From assembly GCF_045679555.1 (NCBI RefSeq), contig NC_092094.1:18685905-18749904 (forward strand): 64,000 bases of DNA, read 5' to 3'. The translations under genes and the position numbers were made by a program. The stretch's first letter is position 1. Each line of letters opens with the position of its first letter. The notes under the pieces were generated by a model. That model worked only from the letters and a program-made list of their open reading frames with translations. It had not been told where the DNA came from and searched no databases. This document shows, piece after piece, positions 50,950 to 60,700 of the stretch. Origin of the DNA: Salvelinus alpinus. Taxonomy: Eukaryota; Chordata; Actinopteri; Salmoniformes; Salmonidae.

Positions 50950-52190
50950 TTATGAAATTACATATAAGAGCGATATCCATGACACAATGCAGATAGCCCG
51001 GTTAGCCAATGTGCGGGAGCACTGGTTGGTCGGCCCAATTGAGGTAGTACATGAATGTATAGTTAAAATGACTATGCATATATGATAAACAGAGAGTAAC
51101 AGCAGTGTAAAAAGAGGGATGGTGGGGGAACACAATGCAAATAGTCTGGGTAGCCATTTGATTACCTGTTCAGGAGTCTTATGGCTTAGGGGTTAAAACT
51201 GTTGAGAAGCCTTTTTGTCCTAGACTTGGCACTCCGGTACCGCTTGCCATGCTTTAGTAGGGAGAACTGTCTATGACTTGTATGGCTGGGGTCTTTGACA
51301 ATTTTTAGGGCCTTCCTCTGACACCGCCTTGTGTAGAGGTCCTGGATGGCAGGCAGCTTAGCCCCAGTGATGTACTGGGCCGTACTACCCTCTGTAGTGC
51401 CTTAAGGCCAGAGGCCGAGCAATTGCCGTACCAGGCAGTGATGCAACCAGTCAGGATGCTCTCGATGTTGCAGCTGTAGAACCTTTTGAGGATCTCTGGA
51501 CCCATGCCAAATATTTTTTGTTTCCTGAGGGGGAATAGGCTTTGTCATGCCCTCTTCACGACTGTCTTGGTGTGTTTGGACCATTCTAGTTTGTTGTTGA
51601 TGTGGACACCAAGGAATTTGAAGCTCTCAACCTGCTCCACTACAGCCCCGTCGATGAGAATGGGGGCGTGCTCGGGCCTCCTTTTCCTGTAGTCCACAAT
51701 CATCTCCTTAGTATTGGTTACATTGAGGGATAGGTTGTTATTCCGGCACCACCCGGCCAGGTCTCTGACCTCCTCCCTATAGGCTGTCTCGTCGTTGTCG
51801 GTGATCAGGCCTACCACTGTTGTGTCATCTGCAAACTTAATGATGGTATTGGAGTCGTGCCTGGCCATGCAGTCATGGGTGAACAGGGAGTACAGGAGGG
51901 GACTGAGCACACACCCCTGTGGAGCTCCAGTGTTGAGGATCAGCGTGGCAGATGTGTTGCTACCTACCCTCACCACCTGGGGGCGGCCCGTCAGGAAGTC
52001 CAGGATCCAGTTGCAGAGGGAGGTGTTTAGTCCCAGGATCCTTAGCTTAGTGATGAGCTTTGAGTGTACTATGGTGTTGAACGCTAAGCTGTAGTCAATG
52101 AATAGCATTCTTACATAAGTGTTCCTTTTGTCCAGGTGGGAAAGGGCAGTGTGGAGTGCAATAGAGATTGCATCATCTGTGGATCTGTTG
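50950..52190 (-). mobile_element. 5'-truncated L2-like LINE
   Basis: Reading right to left, the frame at about 52190-51545 encodes an [20 protein letters not shown], motif [10 protein letters not shown], motif B-like [17 protein letters not shown], active site FADDTTVVG (51824-51835), then [16 protein letters not shown] and [18 protein letters not shown]. After a frame break the C-terminal piece (EILKRFYSCNIESILTG, GLKALQRVV) continues to about 51310, followed by a 3' region to about 50950. The endonuclease and 5' end are absent, the usual result of incomplete target-primed reverse transcription. The RT text resembles fish L2-type elements. It is a dead copy lying between the vac14 exon and the ZP gene. 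Confidence 0.85.
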
Positions 52191-52900
52191 GTATTTATAA
52201 AATTGTACCAGCATTTCCTGTTTCCATCAGCCCAGCATTACTTTAAAAAAAAATGTGTCAGGTTATTCAGCCACATGAAATGGTTGGATGGAAACTTGGT
52301 TAGTGTTGCAAAAATGCATAGGCCATCTACAGGAGTGTGGCCTATGCTATCCGCTGGTGATGACTAGGCCTACAGCCTGCCCTGTATAAATTCAGGAAAG
52401 GCAAGATTGCTCCATTTTATCTGAAGAAAGTTTATTTAAACAAGTCCAAGGGACAAGGGCTAAGTTAACTACTTTATCAATATTTTTAGTGGGGGGGTAG
52501 TAGCCTAGCAGAGCTATAGCCTATGCCTATTTAGACTAGTTGGCCTAGGCCATCTCCATTGGAAGACCATAAAAAATTGAGACAAACATTGTGAGAAAAA
52601 AAATTCCCTAAATTATCAACCTCTCTATTAAGCCATGTCTCTCCCTGCAATGTTCGGTCTTCTGATTCGGGGGTTCTGCAATTGACTGGAGCAATTAGGT
52701 TACTGATAGGCTGAGAAAGATAGGGTGACTTCATTTCTGTGCTTGGCCAATGAGGTTAATCGATGGAAGTTGGGGTGCTCCGAGGGAAATTAAGGTGTGT
52801 GACTGGGGGTAGGCTTATTCGCTCAGATACAAATTAAACAGGTGTTTTACATTCAGGTAATCACCTAGGTCTATGGTAATTACAGATCCAGGCATTTCGA
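52191..52900. other. Upstream region of the ZP gene, no gene seen
   Basis: The segment 52200-52330 looks like repeat-derived sequence (TTTCCATCAGCCC, GGTTGGATGGAAAC). The remainder holds no recognised exon on either strand. The minus open frame at 52734-52531 has no recognisable similarity. This region presumably includes the upstream control sequence of the ZP gene. Confidence 0.4.
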
Positions 52901-52909
52901 TCTGTTGAG

Positions 52910-52916
52910 TATATAA
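52910..52916 (+). promoter_or_regulatory. TATA box of the ZP-domain gene
   Basis: TATATAAGG lies about 155 bp upstream of the start codon, correctly oriented. Transcription would begin near 52940, giving a 5' UTR of roughly 130 bases that includes the TA microsatellite. Confidence 0.65.
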
Positions 52917-52995
52917 GGCTACGTTTCTTTTGTCTATTCTTCAGACAGGACATGTTACTTTGACCTTCCAGTAATTTGAGTCAGTACAAAAATAA

Positions 52996-52996
<1 letters not shown>

Positions 52997-53045
<49 letters not shown>
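52997..53045. repeat. (TA)24 microsatellite in the presumed 5' UTR
   Basis: An uninterrupted TA run ends 24 bases before the ATG of the ZP gene. It is self-complementary and would form a strong hairpin in RNA. Its length is probably polymorphic. Confidence 0.97.
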
Positions 53046-53049
<4 letters not shown>

Positions 53050-53068
53050 AACAGATTGCAAATAACCA

Positions 53069-56000
53069 ATGGCGCTCAAATTCAACTTGAAGGTGAGTAG
53101 ATACTGTTATGCTTGTATTGAAACAAGGACATGTTAAGAAACTACAATGTAGAAAATGTATTAAATCTTATAAATGTAATCTAGGTTAATTGCTGTGGAA
53201 TTTACCAGGTATTTTTGGTCCTCGTGGTCATTTTCTGCTGTGACTGTGTCTTTGGTGAGAAACATATTTGTCTGATTTCTATAGATTGCCAGTATTTACT
53301 TGATAATTTTATGAGTGGCCTCCATTGATGTCATGTTTTCTCTCAGGAATATGCACTGTCACACACTGCACTGACACAACCAAGTGTTTGATATCCCTCG
53401 ACAAAAGCAGCTGCAAATGTGCTGTTGGCTACTATGGAGACCTGTGTGACAAAGGTTTTAACATTTTTGTAGACCAGAATAACTAGAATAGTTCTGTTGG
53501 AATTTGTTCTAAAACTGCTCTTATTTATTTTAGTTGCAACCATCAATGTCATGTGTGGCAAAGACTACATTACTATCATGGTGAATGAGGACTTTTTCCA
53601 GTACTACAAAGTACCTATGGAGTCTCTGCACTTGAAGAATGAGTCTTGTCGTGCCCAAAAGGAGGTTATGTCTGATGTCCCATACTACATAGTACGGATA
53701 TCAAAGGATCAGTACATTTCCTGTGGTGGTAAACCACTGGAGGTAAGTGATTCATCCCACACTTCATATTATCCTTTGATAATCCTGTCTTAAAAGGCCT
53801 AATCTCAAGGCTCAACACACTGATCTATAGTTGTCACCTGTCATGCACTGATTTGAGGGCAGAAGTTCTTGCCCTTGTTATCGCAGCAAGTCCAAGTGGT
53901 GACTTATGAGGCTGGAAGTTTGTTTTTACTGGCTTTGTGCTTTCTCTTTTTACAACAGAAGAACATCACTCACATTGCATACGCTCTAACTCTCATGACG
54001 GCCCCTCAAGTTTATGGAAATATAATAAGAGACCCAATGATAAAAATTGAGTACACGTGTATCTACCCATACATCCGCACTGTCAGTTTGCCGTACCCCA
54101 TCATCCCCTTCTCTAGGTAAGGCCCATTCTCTAAGAATTGACTTGATCACAACTTAATTTACTTAAAGGTAGTCCTGGTCTATTACTGGAATGACTTAAC
54201 AAGTATTCACTTGAGATGCAGTTTGTCACATTGCCTTATTATTTGATACTCAGTGGTTTCCTCTCCAGGAACAATTCTGTGCTCTAGTTTGAGCATGTAC
54301 AATAGTTCCAGGAGTTATTCTTGCTAGTCTGACATTACTAGATGTTCCAGCTGGCAGATGGGTAAGGTTAAGCAAAATTCTATACTAATCTTTGTTATAT
54401 TTTCTCAATTCCCAATGTGAAAGCCACCACTGTCTTGTAACCCTCCATGGCTAGTTGCAAGTGGTTGGAATTTCAAAAATATTTATTTCACTTTTGCCAT
54501 GTGAAGCAATCTTGATTTCAATTGTCATTGACTGAGACGGGTGGGTGTCCACCCAAGTGCTGCATGTCATGACTGTCTCAGAAATCAAGCTTTGTGTTGA
54601 ATGACACTTGCTTGTCTGGCTCAATGGGAGAAGATTTGAAATGGGAAAGATAGCGGCGTACACCGTTGTTGCGTTACTTAATTGAGGATAATGTATTGAC
54701 TTTAACTGGGTTATTTCTAAATTCCAACAAACCACCTGCACCTAGCCATGGACTTTTAGAAGACAGTTGTGGCTTTCAAGTGGGGCATTGAGGAATATTC
54801 ACTTAGTGAGTGTTGGTAGAATATTTTGCTTACCCTCAACACTAGGTAGCAACGGCTATCCGCCAGCTGGGTCAGCTAGTAATGTCGTACTAACCACTGA
54901 TTTTATAAGTAGGTCTTCTTCTGGTTCAGGTAATGTGGATATGACAAGCATTTCTCTCAAAGTAATCCTGTGCTGTTTTGGTTCAGTGAGACTGTGATGC
55001 GGATGGGTGAGTTGGATGCCAAGGTGGAGATGGCCCTCTTCACAGATCACACCTACACAGAGGCGTTCCAAAGCTCACCGCTGATCCACCTCCGGGACAG
55101 GGTGTATGTGGAGATCAAGGTCATGGAGCTGGAGGACGTTTTCCACCTGAGGGTGAATGAATGCTGGGCCACACAGTCCCCCAAACCCAACCAGACAGAC
55201 GGCTCTGTTCACACCCTGCTGCGCAATGGGTGAGTAAACAATCAACATTTATCCCTGGCAACATGTATGCCTACTTTTGCTTTTGAAACATGACATGAAC
55301 AATTCATTTAGCAAGCTGTGAGCAGTTCAGCTGGGCTGAGGTCAATTTGGCACGTCAGACTAATAATTGTGGCAGATCAGTGTTAAATTCAATGATGAAG
55401 GTCTTGGATTTTTTCAACCCTCACAGGTGTGTGAATGACAAAACTGTCACCTTTCTCAATACGACAATGGGTGCGAATGGAGAGGCCTCAACCATCCGGT
55501 ACAGCTTTGACATGTTCCGCTTTGTTGTGGAGCCTCATGACCTGTACCTGCACTGCACCGTGCGCTTGTGCTCCCTGGACGATGACGAACCCTGCATTCC
55601 TGTAAGTTCACTGGCCTTTGGTGCAGCCGTCTAAGGCACTGCATCGCGGTGCTAGCTGTGTCACTACAGATCCTGGTTCGATTCCAGGCTTTGTCACCGC
55701 GAACGGGAGACCCATGAGGCGACACACAATTGGCCCAGTGTCGTCCGGGTTAGGGGAGGGTTTGGCCGGCCGGGTTGTCCTTGTCCCATCGCGCTCTAGC
55801 GACTCCTGTGGTAGGCCAGGTGCAATGCACACTGACAGTCGCCAGGTGTACGGTGTTTCCGCTGACACGTTGGTGCGGCTGGCTTCCGGGTTAAGTAAGC
55901 ATTGTCAAGAAGCAGTGCGGCTCGGCGGGGTTGTGTTTTGGAGGACGCACGGCTTTCGCCCTTCGCCTCTCCCCAGTCCGTACGGGAGTTGCAGCAATGG

Positions 56001-56720
56001 GACAAGACTAACTACCACTTGGATACAACAAAATTGGGAAGATAAAAGGGGTTAAAATGCTCAAATATGATTTATATTCATGAAGAAAATGCATTTTCAG
56101 AAGATGGCATACCAGATTGTCATTTATTAATGATACATCTCTGCTTTAATGCTACAGGAGTGCAAATCTATAACCAAGAGGGCAGCAGTGCGTGGAGACC
56201 CAACTCAAGGTCTACTGTCATATGGACCAATCAGGATTGACATACCAGACCGACCCCAATCTAGTAAGGATTTGTTCTTATCTTTGCATTTTTTTATTTC
56301 GTTATCTACGTAAGATTAAAATGTATTTTGTTGCCGGGCTCAAATGTTGCTTTTGCTCGCTCTACTTGCATACAATTTTGTTTTATTGATTGTGACATAG
56401 ACCAGAGGGCTGTACTACAAAAGCTCAACTTGGGTATGCGTTTTTGGTTGAGTCATTTTCTTTAAGTTTTCAAAATAAATGGTTAGACTTAGGCACGTTA
56501 GCTGGCTAAATCATCGACCCTGCTTTGTAGTATACCCCTCTGGGCTCATGTTGCAGCTAGGGGCAGGTGTGGTGTTTTCAACAGTCTTGACTTTGTTCCA
56601 GATCTGCTGCTGCTGATGGTTCCTATGGCTGGCATCTGGGTCCTGGGCCTCTTCCTCCTCGCCCTAATCACCATCGCCAAGGCAGGAAACCGACGACTGT
56701 CACAGCTAGCAAACTGCTGA
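53069..56720 (+). CDS. EGF-ZP domain transmembrane glycoprotein, nine exons
   Basis: Coding exons are 53069-53092, 53209-53254, 53347-53454, 53534-53742, 53959-54116, 54987-55229, 55427-55601, 56158-56263 and 56602-56720; all introns are GT-AG and phases agree, giving 1188 nt and 395 residues. Residues 1-23 are a signal peptide (VFLVLVVIFCC). Residues 24-60 form an EGF-like module with six cysteines at 26, 31, 37, 46, 48 and 57 and the YYGDLC ending. A ZP domain follows from about 64 (INVMCGKDYITIMV) to about 325, with N-glycosylation sites NES and NIT, FDMFRFV and LYLHCTVRLCSLDD in its second half. A dibasic KR at 328-329 could be the release site, and a hydrophobic helix spans about 358-383 (MAGIWVLGLFLLALITI). 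ZP domains polymerise into extracellular filaments after such cleavage. The layout recalls ZPLD1 or the GP2/uromodulin group, but I do not recognise the exact gene. It is head to tail with mmp15. Confidence 0.93.
54444..54752. mobile_element. MITE-like element in intron 5 of the ZP gene
   Basis: The left arm at 54444-54473 begins TCCATGGCTAGTTGCAAGTG and the right arm at 54719-54752 is its imperfect reverse complement. Both arms end in TTGGAATTT internally, with a 4-base gap and a few mismatches. The 309-bp element has no coding capacity. Inside, GATTTC...TGAGAC near 54514 is mirrored by GTCTCAGAAATC near 54573, so it could fold further. It looks like a non-autonomous DNA transposon; the superfamily is unknown and no clear target duplication was seen. 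Confidence 0.65.
55612..56056 (+). mobile_element. tRNA-derived SINE in intron 7 of the ZP gene
   Basis: The 5' part is tRNA-like, with a box A region GGTGCAGCCGTCTAAGG near 55620 and box B GGTTCGATTCC at 55675-55685. It is followed by about 370 bp of unrelated body (CAATTGGCCCAGTGTCGTCC, CGGTGTTTCC, CCGTACGGGAGTTGCAGC) and an A-rich end GAAGATAAAAGGGG. The box spacing and GTCTAAGGC suggest a leucine-type tRNA head. It is close to an abundant teleost SINE from memory. It starts roughly 10-18 bases after the exon 7 donor. Confidence 0.85.
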
Positions 56721-56757
56721 AATCCAACATAAAATTTAAAAAATCATTTCTATGACA

Positions 56758-56763
56758 AATAAA
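56758..56763 (+). promoter_or_regulatory. AATAAA polyadenylation signal of the ZP gene
   Basis: AATAAA lies 38 bases after the stop codon, giving a very short 3' UTR. A GT-rich stretch (TGTTGTGCC) about 20 bases further on fits a downstream element. Confidence 0.7.
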
Positions 56764-57718
56764 TGAGTCCCACTCTGCAGAAATGTTGTGCCTTTGACAT
56801 TTTATAAACTTGTCTTTACCACAGAGCTCTGAGCATTCAGCCCTGTAGTTCAATAATATGGCTGTGGGTTACAAACAAGTTCAAACATGAGTTACTGGTT
56901 TAAATCATGACTGGGTCTCATCAAACTTCAACTCCTACTATAGTGTCACTCGATTTGATCAAATAGTAGTGTAGTGATTCTTAGTTATCAGCAGATGGCA
57001 ATAGGAGCTTTCTGAGTGGTCAGTCTATAATTCATCCTAAGGGGGAGGGGAGTTGATTTTCTAGAGAAATTGCCTTGCCTAATAGACTTCCCACAGTATG
57101 TAGGCTACATTGATTTTCCTCCTGTTCTCTCTAGCCGAAAGTCACTGCTCTGTTTGTATTCTCAGAAGGCAGTGAGTTTATTGGACTATCAATGTAATCC
57201 AGGACAGCCTGCAAGAGGCATACAGTGGTTGAACTAAAATCTAAAAGACCTTCTGGATTCTTGGAAGTAACTTGAAGACAATTGTATTTTGTTTGAGTAT
57301 CCTCCACAATTGCTTTTTGAGTATAGTACGGATACATCTTACCACCAAGAACAGAACATGAAGCTTGTTGACACTTTTTCTCTACTCTTCCCTCATCGTG
57401 CAAGAAAGCTATTGAAGGGGGAAGTAGGTAAAACACTAATATGCCAGAAAAGCTGTTTTTACCTTTAGCTCATGTGGGACATAAATGGAAAACTGTCTTG
57501 GGCCTTAAATAATCAATGATCACATTAGGGGATAATATCTACCAGTTCTAACCCGAGCTGTTTCGCAAACGATCTGATTTCAGCGCGCCTCGACCCAATG
57601 CCCAGTGGTTGAACTGCGGAGAGAACTTGAACTCAACCAAGGCGTTTGACTATGTAGTCACAGCAGTTCTCATCACTTGATGGAAATTTACAATCACATC
57701 TGACTGACAGTCCATTGC
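56764..57718. other. Intergenic region and presumed mmp15 promoter
   Basis: About 950 bp with no recognised exon. The last 150 bp before 57719 are presumably the mmp15 5' UTR. No TATA box stands out. A 101-codon minus frame at 57436-57131 has no recognised similarity and no obvious splice context. Confidence 0.5.
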
Positions 57719-60700
57719 ATGGGCGAACGAGGGCGCATAAAGATGGCATCTCTCTGGAGAAGCGCTTCTCCGGGGCTGTGGAAACAAATAATGGCCTCAA
57801 TCGTCTTGCTCTTGTGCAACAGGCTTGTTGCCAATGCGGACGAAGTCCCTTTCAACGCAGAGGTACAGTATGTTGTATACGTGTGTCCTTTAATGTCAAA
57901 ATATGGACGTTTTTATGGTGCGTAAATATGTGGATTTGTGGCAGTCGCCTGATGAATTTAGTTTCCTTTAACTGAAACGTAGCATGACCATCTCTATCCT
58001 GGTGGTCAGGTAATCTAAACTCATCTTGCATTTTATGTGATCTAATGACTTCTCATTTTCTCATCATTGATCATGAGGACATGCGCTGATTCATGGACAT
58101 ATTTGATGCACACATGTATGACCCTTGACCTTTCCAATAATGGATATTGGGCAACATTCCCACTTCATGCATGGCAGGCATATTATTAGGAGTAATTGTG
58201 TTGCATAAAAGTTTGACCTCTAGGGTTAAACTATTTACATGCTTGTAAACCACAATGTGTTCCTCACCTACTGTACTGCTTATCCTGCAGGTATGTTGTG
58301 CAAGATATCCAGATTGAGCACTCTTTATGAGTCACCATTTTGGTGGCCTGAATCTGCTTTCTTTATTTGTCTCTCTCTTGCCCCCTCTGTGTGTGAGTGG
58401 GTCTATGTGTGCAGGTGTGCAGTGCAGGCTTGTTTACAGAGAAAGCATGAGCTCTCTGGTTGTGCTCAGTGGGCCCATTTGTTTTTAAATTCCCCTGTCA
58501 AGGCTTTTGCAAGGCAAGCTCTCTGTGCTGTCTTGGTTGGGTCTCTTGTTTCCATTGGATTATCAATGGTATATTAATATTGTACGCCAGACTTTACAGC
58601 CAGACAGACGTCTGCTTGTGGCTATATTAATGGTATATATTGTACAGTCGAATTTAGACAGTTTATGTAGAATTTGTTTGCTTTTACTCTTACACCCAAT
58701 GACGTCTGCTCTGTCCTATTATGTTGGGCCGACCCTGTGGTTATCTAAACTGCCAATAAGGTGTGACTCAAAGAGTAATGCCATGAAGTAATAGAAACCA
58801 TATGTTTCTCTGTCCTCTATATATTTTAACTGCTCTCCCTTTGATGTTGTAATCAATCTCTCAATTCTCTTGTCTCTCTATTTGTCTCCTTCTCTGGCTC
58901 TCGCGCCATCTATCTATCTCTGTTGTATAATTGTAGTCGTGGTTGCGGAGGTTTGGCTACCTGTCTCAAGCCAGCAGACAGATGTCAACCATGCAGTCCT
59001 CTCAAATCCTGTCCAATGCCGTCAGTGACATGCAGCGCTTCTATGGCCTAGAGGTCACTGGAGAGATGGACCAAGCCACACTGAAGTATGGATGCCACTG
59101 GCAGCCTCAGTTATACTGTACAGACTGATAGAAACTAAATTGATAATGATGTCAAGATAATGTAATAATGTAAGGTCATGATTTCATTATAGAGCTATTC
59201 TGAGACAAAAGTTGCACCTCCTGGTCTAGCACTGTGGAACCACTCTCTAGCCTTAAATGAACAATGTATCTGATCCTATATATCTATGTGGTTATCTGGG
59301 CTCTATTCAATTGTGTTTTTCACTCCTTTTAGGGCCATGAGAAGGCCTCGCTGTGGAGTCCCAGACAAATCTGTTGAGCAGGCTGAGAATGGTGTGAGGC
59401 GGAAACGCTACGCTCTCACTGGCCAGAAGTGGGACAAGAACCATCTGACTTACAGGTGTGGTAAGCCTATGTATGCTGGGGGATTCTAAGAAAACCATGT
59501 TGGGAATCTCAAACAGATTTCCCCCTGACTGGCGTGCAAAGCGTCAGTATAAACAACATTGCAAAGAGACCTGAATTCCCATATGTGTATAGACCACTGA
59601 CAACATACGTCATTTGTAATGACCCTCTGTATATACACTACCGGTGAAAAATATATTTTCTATTTGAGATTCTTCAAAGTAGCCACCCTTTGCCTTGATG
59701 ACAACTTTGCATACTCTTGGCATTCTCTCAACCAGCTTCACCTGGAATGCTTTTCCAAGGAGTTCCCACATATGCTGAGCACATGTTGGCTGCTTTTCCT
59801 TCACTCTGCGGTCCGACTCATCCCAAACCATCTCAATTTGGTTGAGGTCGGGGGATTGTGGAGGCCAGGTCATGTGATGCAGCACTCCATCACTCTCCTT
59901 CTTGGTAAAATAGCCCTTACACAGCCTGGAGGTGTGTTGGGTCATTGTCCTGTTGTAAAACAAATTATAGTCCCACTAAGCCCAAACCAGATGGGATGGT
60001 GTATCGCTGCAGAATGCTGTGGTAGCCATGCTTGTTAAGTGCGCCTTGAATTCTAAATAAATCAGTCTCACCTCCAAAGCACCCCCACACCATAACACCT
60101 CCTCCTCCATGCTTTAGGGTGGAAAATACACATGCGGAGATCATCCATTCACCCACACCGCGTCTCACAAAGACATGGCTGTTGGAACCAAAAATCTCCA
60201 ATTTGGACTCCAAACCAAAGGACAAATTTCCACTGGTCTAATGTCCATTGCTCGTGTTTCTTGGCCCAAGCACGTTTCTTCTTATTATTGGTGTCCTTTA
60301 GTAGTGGTTTCTTTGCAGCAATTCAACCATGAATAACTGATTAACACAGTCTCCTCTGAACAGTTGATGTTGAGATGTGTCTGTTACTTGAACTCTGTGA
60401 AGCATTTATTTAGGCAGCAATTTTTGAGGCTGGTAACTCTAATGAACTTATCCTCTGCAGCAGAGGTAACTCTGGGTCTTCCATTCCTGTGGCGGTCCTC
60501 ATGATAGCCAGTTTCATCATAGTGCTTGATGGTTTTTGCAACTTTCAATGTTCTTGAAATTGACCTTTTGTCCGTATTGACTGACAGTAATGATGGACTG
60601 TCGTTTCTCTTTGCTTATTTGAGCTGTTCTTGCCGTAATATGGACTTGGTCGTTTACCAAATAGGGCTATCTTCTGTATCCCCCCTACCTTGTCACAACA

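Noticed and set aside
51795-52094. 99-codon plus-strand open frame
   Set aside because: It is the shadow of the L2-like reverse transcriptase on the minus strand.
55618-56055. 145-codon plus-strand open frame in intron 7
   Set aside because: It lies wholly inside the tRNA-derived SINE.
57131-57436. 101-codon minus-strand open frame between the ZP gene and mmp15
   Set aside because: No recognisable domain, no splice or promoter context, and a composition that fits chance.
59619-60038. 139-codon plus-strand open frame
   Set aside because: It is antisense to the Tc1 transposase relic on the minus strand.
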